In this document: one piece after another, positions 1 through 13,121 of the stretch
How the letters are laid out: each line of letters begins with the position of its first letter
How positions within the stretch are numbered: position 1 is the first letter of the stretch
Source: Apostichopus japonicus
Lineage: Eukaryota > Echinodermata > Holothuroidea > Aspidochirotida > Stichopodidae
Direction of reading: 5' to 3'
DNA length: 64,000 nucleotides
Assembly: GCF_037975245.1 (NCBI RefSeq)
Contig: NC_092579.1
Location: 2,905,001-2,969,000, forward strand
Position numbers and translations under genes: made by a program
The notes under the pieces: model-generated
What the model was told of the DNA's origin: nothing
Databases searched by the model: none
What the model saw: only the letters and a program-made list of their open reading frames with translations

Positions 1-985
1 ACGTAGCAGTTTCATATTTTGATTTGGACATCGGTAAAAGATTAAAACTGCAGATGTTCGAATTCCATGTGATTTCATATCCCTCTCCATATTAACAAAT
101 GGTACTTTTATTAATTGCTTATAATCTAATTGTCGACAAGTAGGGAGTTAACACTTTATCCTTAAATTTTAATACCGTTGGAATGTTTGGATGGCTGTCG
201 ATGTTCTTCATTGAGAATTTCTTCAAACTGCCCTTTATTTTTTTTTTCGTAGAAATGTTATCTTTTTGTGAGTGAAACTGTAGGTTAATAACCATGATGA
301 CATAAGTCACTCTACTTTTGCCGATCACAAAATATCAGTGTCGTAGCTCCATACCAATACAGGGTGAGTCAAGTAAAAAACGACTGCTAAATGACGCTTT
401 TGTGACAACAAAAGTGATAAACACTCAATTGCTTTATGCTCTCAAATATATGTATTACTGTAACTCCTTAAACTTCAATGGTACTTTTCACTTAATTGTA
501 TATACTTTCACTTCATTTCTAGCCATTGCTGAAGAGGGTTTCAGTGGTAAAATGTAAAAGTATTTTGGAGGGATTTTACTTACTTTCTTCACAGATAAAA
601 ACAAAGAAATCCGCGCGCAAGACACTCTATAACCCCATAGCAAGCTACCTCTTTCCAGGCCGAAAGCCATGAATTCTGAGGAATTCTGGCCATTCATGTC
701 TTACTTACCTTAATACTTTCGACAAGGTTGGATCACTCCTCTCGGAAGGAAAAATGAATTATGCGATGGTGGTGGCGTGTGTGACGCTTTGGTATAAACA
801 CTGTAACGCCAAAAGTATTTGGTTGAAGGACATACATGGTGTGTGGATGCACCGTAATGGGTACAAGAACCCTATGCTTTTCTGAGTATAGATCAAATGT
901 CTTTGGAAGCCAACAGAGGTAAACGTCTGAAAATCTGGTAAACGTGATAACTCAAAAGTTGCATGTTCGTTAAATTTCATACTTG

Positions 986-987
<2 letters not shown>
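1..987. repeat. Duplicated non-coding block, left copy
   Basis: This block matches 14158-15402 over nearly its whole length, with scattered substitutions. Both start ACGTAGCA and both carry the same text around the GTGTGGATGCACCGTAATGG motif (839-858 and 15250-15269). The right copy has extra sequence near 14770-14830 and 14905-15090. The right copy lies just after the last exon of the copy 1 gene, so this left copy is probably the 3' flank of another array member upstream of the window. No convincing gene is visible in it. Confidence 0.85.
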
Positions 988-1046
<59 letters not shown>

Positions 1047-1080
1047 AATAAATATATATATATATATATATGTATATATA
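988..1080. repeat. (AT)n microsatellite
   Basis: A nearly pure AT dinucleotide run with a few interruptions at the end of the duplicated block. Confidence 0.9.
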
Positions 1081-1081
1081 G

Positions 1082-1637
1082 TGTGATGCCGTTGGTCATC
1101 ATATAAGTCGCCCTCTATTTGTCGTAGGCTACATTACGTAATAATTACAGGTCACGTGATGTCTGCTCATCAGCTCAGCTGAAGCAGACCTCACGACTTG
1201 TGACCAGTCTTCGCTCCCGATCTGAATCGTTTGGTTCGGTAGTAGCCCTGGCTCCGACCAATGTGGTCGTACTTGTATCTGTCTTGTATTCGTCTTTTAT
1301 ACACTTTTGTACGTATCGTTATAGGACTCTACTTCGGTATTGAGACCTCGTTTGTGACCATTATCGTTAAGTGCATGTTTTCTACCTATTATTGAGGGCT
1401 TCGTGCCGATGTATTGTTTGTACCGTGGTTGTTTATAGTAATAGATTGCGAAATCTACACAGCGCTTGTTCTTTACTAGTGTATTTATGTGTTATATCTT
1501 TTGCATGTAATAGCGAGATTTAAGGCTCGTCGTTACTAACATACAACCATCCAAGCCGCATTTGTTTCCATACCACCACCAGTCCTCAGCAGGGAATATT
1601 TGGACGCACCAGAATCTTAGACTGAGTTAGCGTTACA
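1082..1637. mobile_element. Possible solo LTR
   Basis: A 556-bp non-repetitive segment lies between two AT microsatellites. It begins TGTGATG and ends GTTACA, giving the TG...CA ends of a long terminal repeat. No target-site duplication can be read because the flanks are simple repeats, and no second copy is present here. The call rests only on its ends and isolation. Confidence 0.3.
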
Positions 1638-1722
1638 ATATATACATATTTATACACACATATATATATTTATTTTTATATATATGTATGTACAATATAT
1701 ATGTGTGTATATATATATATAA

Positions 1723-1770
<48 letters not shown>
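1638..1770. repeat. (AT)n / (ATATATAA)n microsatellite
   Basis: AT-rich simple repeat with variants such as ATATAAAT and GTATGTAC, closing the region begun at 988. Confidence 0.9.
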
Positions 1771-1772
<2 letters not shown>

Positions 1773-1992
1773 CATTAACATAAAGTCTGTTCACAGTATC
1801 TATTTCGAGATCCGGCTTTGGGAATCACAAATGATTTCGAGTTGGTTAGCATCATGTTTGATCTCTAGAGTAAGGCAAAATATGTCACCAAAAACAGAGC
1901 TAGTATTGTTCGATACAGGTGAAAAACGCCTACAGTGGAATTACGACCTTCCTTACCGGTTTCGAACCTGTGGACATACAATCAGCGTTCAT

Positions 1993-2064
1993 AGCCTATA
2001 GTTGGTTAGGGTATCCGCGTACAAAGCGGAAGGCCCGTGGTTCGAATCCCTATGGAGGCTGATA
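1993..2064 (+). repeat. Degenerate tRNA-derived sequence (SINE head or tRNA pseudogene)
   Basis: The segment contains an A-box-like TAGTTGGTTAGGG, a clean anticodon arm (TCCGC/GCGGA, 5-bp stem, 7-nt loop GTACAAA) and a B-box-like GGTTCGAATCC. The T-stem and acceptor stem do not pair well, so this is not a functional tRNA. It is probably the 5' head of an old SINE or a tRNA pseudogene. Confidence 0.5.
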
Positions 2065-2242
2065 GTTTTTTCACTGTTCTGGATTTTCAACTCACTACAA
2101 TTTCAATTAGGCCTATATATAAGACAAGGTAATTTACTTTGTCCGGATATCCAACCTCGTACGGATCATATCCACCCTTGTGTGTTCACGTTTGCTCACA
2201 ACGAGCGCTCGCGGTCTCTTCCAACCTATCACTGTATGTCGG

Positions 2243-2268
2243 TGATGATGATGATGATGATGATGATA
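2243..2268. repeat. (GAT)n microsatellite
   Basis: About eight GAT triplets in a row. Short reading frames crossing it on both strands are artefacts. Confidence 0.85.
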
Positions 2269-2668
2269 TGTCTTAGTTTTTATGACCAGATTTTGCGCCA
2301 TTGTTTGGCTCAAAATCTGTGGGATAGTGTCGAGAGCCAAAAAAATAAACAAACAACATTTCGCCTCATACACCTGCGTATTATGGGTACCATATCTCTT
2401 ATATAGCGGCGCAGCGCGCTGCTAACGAAAACTTGACGTAGTTGGAACGGGTCTATGTTACGCGCATGAGCACAGAGTGGAAATCCCCTCGAAAGCAAAC
2501 ATCTATGAAACAAATACCCAACAACAGTACGCCTATGGGATAATAAAACGACGTGTTACTGTGCTGAGCCTGATACGTACGGTACACACTCGCATGGATT
2601 AAAACATTGCCAATCTCTTGACTTAGTAAAGAGGAATTTAACTTCGAAATGTTCTATTTAATGACTAT

Positions 2669-2675
2669 TATAAAG
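2669..2675 (+). promoter_or_regulatory. TATA-like box upstream of the copy 1 gene
   Basis: TATAAAG lies 42 nt upstream of the first ATG of copy 1 (2717). The distance would give a very short 5' UTR, so this is a plausible but unproven core promoter element. Confidence 0.3.
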
Positions 2676-2716
2676 TGTACATTCAACTGACTGTAGTACC
2701 AAGTTCACTTTCAGCA

Positions 2717-2817
2717 ATGGGATATCTCAAGTTCTTTTTTTTTGCAATCATGCAGCCAATACTAGCAATCTTCCTTATATTGATGGCGGGACTGTTGACG
2801 GAGTCTACATTCAGTCG
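2717..2817 (+). CDS. Copy 1 exon 1 (signal peptide)
   Basis: Encodes MGYLKFFFFAIMQP and then an apolar leucine/isoleucine-rich core, ending TFS plus two bases of the next codon before the GTGAGT donor at 2818. It leaves phase 2, exactly as exon 1 of the copies at 23624, 33119 and 48717. Confidence 0.7.
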
Positions 2818-5800
2818 GTGAGTATTAATGCGATTGCTTGTTGTAGTGATGTATGAGTAGCTGTAGGCCTATAATATATTAGTGTTAGCCCAAGGAGTGT
2901 TAGCTCAGTGGTTAACGCCGGTGCCTTTCAATCATAAGGTCCCGAGTTCGAGTCACTCCAAGATTAATGTAAGTCGTCCAGTTACAGAGTTGTATACAAT
3001 TGAAAGCATCTCAAGTAAATAGTCAACCAGAAACTGTAAACTTGTTAGATAATTAATAAATAATTAATAAATAACTATAATGTAATAATAACACAAGACA
3101 GGTTATTCCAGTTGTTGAGGCTCTGTATTCAATAGTCATAATCAGTATATAGTACTATAGTAGAACAATCTGTTATATAAGCTCATTTACTCTTAAATCC
3201 ATATATGGGCAAAGATAGGCTAGGATGGTGGCTGGGGTCAGGGTAAGTATGTAACCTCCAGGTATGACTGGCAGTGGTTGGTCTAAACTACAGGTTGCAG
3301 TACAATATGTTACATCTCCCTTTCTTTGTAAGTTAAATGATGTCACAACAACTAGTGTATAAAATATAATGACTACATGAAATTTTAACATAGTGGTTAA
3401 ATACAAACATTATAGTGGTTAAATACATAGATTAAGAATATCTTATTTACATGACGTAGTCCTTTGCCCAGACAGGTTTTGTTTTTAGTCTAGAGCTTCT
3501 ACGTATCTCTTCATTAGTCTCAGTATTCTCTCGCATGTCTCTCTCCTCACTTTCTGGGTCAATAAGCTGCATGTCAAGCTCTTTCAATGAGTCATAGTTT
3601 TCCTTAGTTTTACGAAGGTGTTTACGGTTTCGACGATAATTTGTACCATCAAGTGTTTCGACAATGTATGAGCGGGGTTGACCCGTTCGAGAAGTCACTG
3701 TTGCTGGGACCCACCCCTTTTCTGTTTGCATTCTTATGTTTTCACCGGGATAAAGTTGGGCTAGGGGTCTTGCTTGCCTGTCAAAGTAGGTTTTCTGCAT
3801 TTGTCGTTTTTCAGCAAGTCGTTTGGTTACAGTGTCCGGTTTCAATATACGGGGTTGCAGGAGCCGTTCACTAGTGGGTAGTCTTGTTTTAGTTCTGCGT
3901 CCAAATAGTCGTTGGGCGGGTGACCCGAGGATGTCATCTCTGGGGGTATTGCGATACTCAAGCAATGCTAAATATGGATCTTGACCATCCTCTTTTGTCT
4001 TTGTAAGCAAGCCCTTTGCTATCTGTACAGCCTTTTCGGCCATACCATTCGACTGAGGGTGGTACGGACTAGAAGTTGTATGGTGAAATTGAAACAAATG
4101 TGAAAATTCAGAAAAACAATTACTGCTAAATTGTGGCCCGTTGTCACTTACAAGTGTGTCTGGTATCCCATGTCGTGCAAATTGAGATTTCAAATTTGTT
4201 ATTACAGTTTCGCTTTTCGTGTTTGGGAGATGTGCCATTTCAAAATATCCCGAATAGTAATCAATCAAAATTAAATAATCTTTACCATTCCATTCAAACA
4301 AATCTGCACCAATTTTTGCCCATGGCCTTGTTGGAACATCATGCGGCATCAGGGGTTCTTTGGTGTTTTAATTTCTGTATTTGTTACAAATCTCACATTT
4401 AGATATAAGATCTTCAATCTCAGCATTCATCTGAGGCCAGAATAGAACATCCCTGGCCCTTCGTTTGCATTTTTCAATGCCAAAATGAGCACTATGAATT
4501 TGCGCCAGAATGTCACGCCTCATTTTTAGTGGAACGATAACTTTATCACCCCTGAATAGTATCTCGTCATTGACAGTAATTTCATGCTTGTAGCTCCAAT
4601 AAGGCCTTGCGCAGACTGGAAGTTCTGACCGTGTCTCAGGCCAACCCTCTCCGATATATTTCACAAGAGTTTGCAAACTAATGTCCTCTACTGTGAGTTG
4701 TCTTAGTTTAATTAACTTTTCATTTGACATAGGAAGCATCTGAATCTGAGCTATTTCAAATGCTTTCTCTCCTAGATTATCAGCCATTTCAGCCAAGCTA
4801 CACCTAGACAAAGTGTCAGCTATGTACAATTCTTTACCCGGTTTGTAATTAACTGACAAAGGGTACTTTTGAACTTTCAAAAGCATCTGTTGGAGCCTGT
4901 GGGGAGTTTGGTACAACGGTTTTGTAAATATTGCCTCTAAGGGCTTGTGATCGGTTTCGACATTGATTGACTTTTGACCATACAAATATTCGTGGAACCT
5001 TTCACAACCGAATACAATCCCTAACATTTCTTTTTCGATTTGTGCGTAATTTTGTTGGCTTTTGGTCATTGATTTTGATGCATAGGCTATTGGGGCGCCC
5101 TCTTGAAGTAGCACAGCTCCAAGCCCCTGACTACTTGCATCTACAGATATAGTAACCTCTTTGTTTACGTCAAACAATTTCAGCACAGGTGTTTTTGTGA
5201 TTTTCTCTTTTAGTTTTTGGAAACTCTTTTGTTTCGTTTCATCCCATTCCCATTGGACACCTTTTTCTAGTAGTGCCCGAAGGGGCGCACTTTCTACCGA
5301 CAAATTTGGAATGAATTTTGCCACATAGGTAACCATCCCCATGAACCTCCGGAGGCTCTCCTTGTCATGTGGAGGCTCCATTTCACTTATCGCCCTTACC
5401 TTTTCTGGGTCTGGCTTCAGTCCATTAGAAGTTAACACATGTCCCAAATATGAAATTTGAGGCTTTCTTAATTGACATTTGTCCTTGTTTAACTTAACGT
5501 TTCTGTCTCTTGCTCGTTGCAACAATTGTTCCAATCGTTGGTCATGCTCAATGTCGTCTTTTCCCCACACAAGAATATCGTCGGCTACGATTTCAATGCC
5601 TTCCAGATCTTCAAACACCTGACTCATCACATCTTGGAAGACTTCTGGAGCAGAACAGATTCCAAATGGTAGGCGGTGGAACTTGTATCTCCCAAAAGGT
5701 GTGTTGAATGTGCACAGGTTGGTACTTTCCTCATCAAGGTTGACCTGCCAGAACCCAGAGCTGGCGTCCAGCACAGAAAATACTTGGGCGTCGGGCATCC

Positions 5801-8800
5801 GCGAAATCACTTCTTCTATCGTGCGCATTGGGAAGTGTTCCCTTTTGATGGCTTTGTTCAAATCCCGCGGATCTATACAAATCCTAATTTTATTAGGCTT
5901 GATTACGGTGACCATACTGTTCACCCATGCAGTAGGCTCGCGAACGCGTGAAATAACATTCATACGTTCCATCCGATTTAGTTCTTTGCGTATCCTCTCT
6001 CGGAGGGCTACTGGGACCTTACGCGGTGGATGTACGACCGGGGCAATGGTGGGGTCGACGGTTATATGGTGTGTTACATCTGTAACTGATCCCAGTCCAG
6101 TAAATACATCTTTGTATTTCTCAAGCAGATCTAGCTCTGCTGTTGATTCTTCACTGTCTAACTCCTGAGTCTTAAATACTCTCTTGATCAATGACAGCTG
6201 CTCACACGATGGTAGTCCTAATAGACAAGGAACTACTCCATCTACGACCTGAAAATTTATCACATAAAACCGGTCTTTATATTCACAGGCTATGTCAACA
6301 CAGCCAATCGTTTTGAGCTTTTGTCCTCCGTACGCGACTAGTTTAGCTTTTGATTTCTTCGGTGGTTCATTCGTTATCTGCTCGTAGATACTTTTACTAA
6401 TCACATTACACTCTGCGCCCGTGTCAATTGTGAAGTTGACTAAACATTCATTTAGAGACAGCTGAACCTCCCAGTTTTTGTCTGTTTTCGGGCCTTTTGC
6501 TTTTTCCACTTTTGTCATACCGATAAAAAATTCAGTTTCACTGTCAGTGTCCGATCCAGTCGCTTGGTTTATCACTCGAATGTCTTTTTGGCTTTGAGAT
6601 CTCTGCTTCTTGCTGTTGCTTTGCGTGTACGCCAATTTTTGATTGTTTCGGCATACCACGGCAAAATGATTTAGTTTCCCACACGAATTGCATTTGGCAC
6701 CTATCGCCGGACAGTCATGTTCCCTATCCCAAGATCGTCCACATTTGTAACAGTTTCTATTACCACTACTGGTTTGCGATTTTTGTGACTTTCCTCGTGT
6801 GTTAGAGTTGTACGATCTTACCTGGTGTATTAGTAAGTTTGTCTCCCCTGCCAATGATTTCATTTGCGCCGAAGTCGCTTCGCTGGCGCGGCAAATGTCG
6901 ATCGCTTTGCCAAGTGTTAAAGACTCCTCCCTAAGAAGACGTCTGCGTACTTGGTCATCGTGTATGCCACATACAATTCGATCGCGAATCAAGCCGTCAG
7001 TGAGTTCCCCGAATTCGCATCCTTTAGATTTGTTTCTCAAATCCGTAACGTATTGGTCGATAGGCTCACTCGACTTTTGGTTGCGTGTATTAAAAATATG
7101 ACGCTCCCAGGTAATGTTTTTTTTTTGGCTTACAAAATGCCTCAAACTGATCCATAACTTTGTTAAGTTTCCAGCAATCTCCTTCCTCCTCCCATTTGAA
7201 GGAGTTATAGATTTCTACAGCGTCCTCCCCAGCAATATGAAGTAGTGCTGAAGTTTTTACTTTATCTGTTTTAGCGCTTAGTCCACTAGCTTCCAGATAT
7301 AGGAGCAACATCTGTCTCCATTTTCTCCAGTTTTCAGCCAGATTTCCTTGCAGACTTAATGAACTTGGTTGCTTTAACTGATCCATTTTGAAATGTCCAC
7401 AATGGTGTTCACTTCTGACACCATGTAAACTTGTTAGATAATTAATAAATAACTATAATGTAATAATAACACAAGACAGGTTATTCCAGTTGTTGAGGCT
7501 CTGTATTCAATAGTCATAATCAGTATATAGTACTATAGTAGAACAATCTGTTATATAAGCTCATTTACTCTTAAATCCATATATGGGCAAAGATAGGCTA
7601 GGATGGTGGCTGGGGTCAGGGTAAGTATGTAACCTCCAGGTATGACTGGCAGTGGTTGGTCTAAACTACAGGTTGCAGTACAATATGTTACAGAAACGAT
7701 CAAGCTGTCCAATGTTTTTAAGCAGTTTTGGAGCAATCAAACGTCTGGTACTTATCAAAGTACATTGCCATCGCAGTACTCTGTACAGCAAGTTCCACCA
7801 TCACTTCGAAGCTTCACCCTTGTAAAAACTATAACTTATTCGATTTATTGTCTTTTCAGTTTTGGATCGTTAACATATAAGTAATCCTTACCTTCAAAGA
7901 AGGACAGTCATCTGCAATGAGACGTATACACTCACAGTCGATGGCCGAAGTATTGTTTTACGAACTTATGGTTGTAAATGTACACAAACAAGTCCGCGCA
8001 AAAGCAAAGAAAAAAACATTTTAACACATTTTTTAACAAAGTTGTCTCATGACAGTCGCCAGTTCATACAGTATACGTGTATGCGAATCACGACCCACTG
8101 TGTGCACGTGTATGTTCATGTGAATACACACACCCATACTGTAAGCAAGAACTTCCCAATTCAGCATCAAAGGTGCAAGACCAGCCAATGAGAAGCGAGG
8201 TATGCAAATGATGGCCTTTACCGCGCTGGGAAAAAGATCTCGCTCCCTGGACACCACCCACCTATGCAGCAAAATCCATAGAAATTAAATTCTCTTCCTT
8301 TCACGTATTTTGTGCTTTAATCTCGCTACGGAAGAACAATGAATACCAGCACTCAGGGGTGGCGATTTGTTTCAAATATTGGGGGGGGGGGGTTGCATTT
8401 GCTTAGTTGGCGCGCAGCGTATAAGAAAATTTCTGGTTTTGATATGGCACTTCTCGAGCTTGAAAATGACCAACCAGAAGAACACTTTTGTTTGAGAACC
8501 AAGTTTTTCCCAATAGTTTTTTTTTCTTCATCCATAACCTTTTTCAAGATTGTCACCAGTCACACATCATGTTCGACCTCATCGCATCTCCTGTGGATCA
8601 TTGCTTTTGTAGGTAATTCTACGTAACGGCCCACAATACCCGTCAGCCCTTTCAAGGTTTTAAGCCCATTATTTGTTCAAAATTGGAATAATAAATTCAC
8701 TTCAAAACATACCCATAATGTTGCACAAAATTTCATCTGTGGACAACCAATATAAAAAAAACCTTCCAACCCCTAACAGACCGGTCAAAATTGCACGAGT

Positions 8801-11800
8801 AGAGGGAAGTATGATGAAGAATGTTGGTCAGGGAATTTTTGAAAATTCAGACACAGTTAATTTATTGGTATACAACAAATATTAAAACCTCTTATAACGG
8901 CCACTTTAAAACTTCGATATCATAAAAAAATTAAAAACTATGCTCAAGGGGGAGGGGCGGTTCCCCCCCTTCGCCCCCACCCTTGGCTACGCGCCTGCGG
9001 TTAGAAATCTTGAAGAAACAGGCCAAATGGAAACCCAGTAAACCCATAACATTGTGGATCATAATAATAGTAAACAGTTCTTATATAGCGCAAGTTACAA
9101 TAAAGTCTCGCCGCGCTGTACAAAAGAAAGTGAAAGATATGTACACAATATACAATAGGAGTAAACATAACAATTATAACAATGAAAACAGGTGTGTCTT
9201 CAAAACAGTTTTGAACATCTCCATAGACACGACATCCTTTATGTTGAGTGGGAGTTTATTCCAAATGAGGATTGAGGAGTACTGGAAAGATCACTCGCCA
9301 TAAGATTTAGTGGACACAGGGTGCATAGAGAGCAAAGGTTGGGTGCTAGAGCGCAGACGGCGAGTTGGGGTATAGCTTTGAACAAGTTCACCAAAGTAGT
9401 GTGGCGCAGTACCATGAATACATTTAAAGGTTAAACGGAGTACCTTGTAAGTTTGACAGGTGAAGGTCATGAAGTATGGGGGTGATGTGAGAGACAGGGC
9501 TAGTGATAGTTATCAGCCTGGCAGCAGAATTTCGAATGCGTTGCGATTTAACCAGTTAGCTATCAGGGAGACCAAAGACCACACTATTTCAGTAGTCAAA
9601 GCGTGATGTAATAAAAGCATGGACAAGTCCCTCGGTTGTTTGATTGTTCAAAAACGACGAATTTTACCAATCTTATGAAGAGCGAGAAATGCAGCCCGGC
9701 AGATATCATTTACATGACACTCCATGTTCAGATTTTTGTCAAATATGACTCCTAAGTTACGAACATGTGAAACAGGTGCAATCGAGGCATGTGAAACTCT
9801 AACAAGTGGGATTGGAGTGACAGATCTCATATATATGATTGTACGTACTTAGACTCATGCACAAGAGATGTACAGACATTATGGTAATAATCATGAGAAA
9901 CAACATGCTATATGGTCACAGGTCACAGAAACGACCACGAGGAGTCATTTACCTCATGCAGCATGTGCTGGATGAAGTTTTAGCCACCGCCAAATATGAT
10001 TTGGATAAATAATCTCACGCATTATTTTTTATTTATAGACACAAAAAAAACTATGCCACCAAATATTGGGGGGATATTAGATACTATATCCCCCACCTAA
10101 AATATTGGGTGGGGGACATGTCCCCCCCCCCCGTCCCCCCATGATCGCCACCCGTGTCTGCACTCCCATTCAATGCCAGTGTACAGTTGTAATTATAAAT
10201 CTAGTTGCCGCTATTGTTGGTTAAATTTTCCGAAACGTTGCTCAGCTATAGTCACTTCAGTCGGTCCTGGGGGTGGGGTGGGGTAGGACGTGTGCCCTAG
10301 CCCCTTTAATTCTCCCGTACTGTGTACTTCAGTTACGCAGCAACTCCTCAATTTCATAATTCTCGTCAGGATTTGGTGTTAGCGTAAATCGTCAATTCGA
10401 CATAGATATTAAGTAACATAAGATATGTGGTGTTATACTAACACAGTTCGTCTATGCAACTCCTATGTGCATACAAAACCACCATACGATTCACGTTGTA
10501 TAGTTAACTTTAGAAATGATACCAAGTTATATTTTTTTCTCATAGAAATGATGACTATGAAAACCAGAAACTGATCACAGAGAAGATGAAAATTGTTGCG
10601 GCAAGTTTGAAGGTAAATAATACTTTGATCCAAAGTTGTTAATATGTATATCCTCTTCATGATTCCGCTTGATTTTGTAAAAAAAAAATGCTATTTCGTT
10701 TAGGCCTACCCATACTTTACTGAAACATTTTTGTCAAACTTATAATCTGTTAATATCGTTATCTAAGTCTGTCATGAGCCTGCAATAGTGGCGTCACCAG
10801 ATATTTGGATGTAAGGTTGGGGAGGTGGGGGGGGGGGGAGGCTGGGGAGGCACAGCAAAATGAGAACAAAATCAGTAATTTTGTTGGCGTAGGTGTGTAC
10901 AAGTATCTGTGACACCGTTCTTGTAAACACGGTATCTCAAAGAGGGATAGTTGGATGGACCTTAAACTTTGTGTGTAGATGCCACTTATTTAGCCAAACA
11001 TGCGAAAACCTTGTTAATTACAATATTTCAAGACTGCAATCTTGGTTGCATCTCATATTTACCACGAGGGTGCTCCATATTGAGTAAATGAACCCTATTG
11101 TTTTAGTTGGTGGTCTCAACTGTTGTACCGTCTTTCATGGAAGCTTGCTCACAGTGTCAGCAAGCTAGGTTTAAACCAATCAGTTTTATGTGACCTAAAA
11201 AGTGGATGTACTCTGCCAGTAGCTGCGCATTTGTGCAAGGATCACCCTTGATGCAACCATACATAGGGACTCACCTAAACGTGAACCAAGTATCGTGTCT
11301 ACTCTGGCCGTAAGGTCCTCAACTATCGGCACCTATAACCGTCTGTACAAAATGCCTAGACTATGAAAGTGACAATTAAAGAGTATGACAAATCGAGACA
11401 ACATAACTGAAATACCACGCGACACCCGTATAACAAAGCAACACTCTACATGAAGGCTATGTCCCCAAACAAACCCTGTCACCTTACAAATTAAGTAACT
11501 CAGAATGTGCATATTAGTGAAGTTACTCCATAATCGAATCAACACAATGGCTAAAATAATCCAATTCGGCATAAAGGTACTGAACAACAGAAAAGTAATA
11601 ATAAGATAAATGTAAATACAAACAATGCACATAACAAAACAGCTTAAGTTCAAATAACAAAATCTCCCTACACAACCCAAGCATATGCCAAGTAATGGAG
11701 CGCACTCCATATGCAAATTCAGAGACAAGATGGCCCATGTCATTGAATACAATGTTCACACACACGCAGTGCCATCTTCCACAGTATTACCCCATGTAGC

Positions 11801-13041
11801 ATTCACTGTCTCCTAACTTAAAGAAGAATATGACTTAAAACAGCTAAGTATATAACACAACTATACTTTACAACTTATACATAATAAACAACTACCATCA
11901 GGCACATGCATCTTACAAAACGCTTGTTTCATTCTGGACGCAAAACATAGGTGTTCCATACGTTATCTGTATTGTGAAACTCATATTGAACACCCATAGG
12001 GTAATTTTTCCGCTCTCCCTTCATCTGATTGTTCATTTCTAATTAATGATAATATAACGTTGTTTACACTTTCTCTCTGTATAGGAACTCGACATATACT
12101 GCGAGCGGTACAGCCACATAAACTACCGTGATCTTCACCAAATTGCAAACCAACTTGATTCTGACCTTGCGTATGCATCTGACCATGTTAGCATGCTATC
12201 CTCGCAGGCAGGAATACTTGGTTCAGTAATGATGGCTTCTTCCATTATACCTACCCCTTTGAGTGGTCTTCTGTTTTGTTACGGTGGTTACTTAACCGCA
12301 GGTTCTACTGTGGGGCATGCTGGTAATACCGCCTATAAGTTTTTGAAAAAGCCTATAGATGTCCGCAAACTTGAAGACACTTTTGAACAAGTTCGCGAGT
12401 TTATGGAAAATGCTCAGGTTGTTGAAGTCTCCCATGAAGGTAGAGGAAACTTATCTACAGGGGCAACATTGCTTACCGTCAGTGACGTGTATTTCAGTGG
12501 AGAGGAAACAGAAGCGATTCTTCTCAAACTTCATGAAATTGAAGAATATATATCGTTGGTGGGAAATGATAAAGTAAGCAAAAAGGACCTGCTCAAGCTT
12601 TGCAAATGGATGAACAATGTTCTAAAATATTTCACTGGTGTGGGCTTCAACTTTCAGACCTTGACCATAGAGTACCATAACCATAAGAATCCCACACAAG
12701 ATGTTAGCGGTACTGTGGTGCAACTTTTCTCACCTCCTAGTGGCGGACTATTGACATCAGAAATGAAGAGCATAACCAGTGGCGTATTACAGAATGTTGC
12801 TGCAGGGCAAGCGGTAAGCAATGATATACTGTTAGTAAATTAACATATCTTAGTTTACGTGTGTGTGTTTTGGTTTCATTTAATTTTCATTTAATTTATT
12901 TATTTTCACATGAATAGAATTGTTTCTTGATAGGCTTTTTCGTTATATATATAAAACGACAGAAACATAACGAAACACACACATGACCTTCAACATAGTT
13001 CAAACACCCACACACACACACACACGCACACGCACCCACAC

Positions 13042-13121
<80 letters not shown>

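Larger units (their letters stand above)
3035..7692 (-). mobile_element. Ty3/gypsy LTR retrotransposon, nearly intact
   Basis: The element reads on the minus strand and is bounded by two LTRs (3035-3314 and 7424-7692) with TG...CA ends and a perfect 5-bp target duplication GAAAC (3030-3034 and 7693-7697). The LTRs look identical apart from an 11-bp AATTAATAAAT repeat unit present only at the left, so the insertion is recent. It carries gag, protease, reverse transcriptase, RNase H and integrase in the Ty3/gypsy order. Two lesions break the long reading frame: a frameshift at the T10 run 7117-7126 and a TAA at 4368-4370. It lies antisense in intron 1 of copy 1. Confidence 0.95.

Noticed and set aside
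2894-2962. Functional tRNA gene
   Set aside because: A and B boxes are present, but the D-stem and anticodon loop are irregular, and the sequence continues into a body shared with another SINE copy.
11333-11752. 139-codon minus-strand frame in intron 2 of copy 1
   Set aside because: No motif, no homologous frame in other units, and composition as expected by chance in AT-rich DNA.
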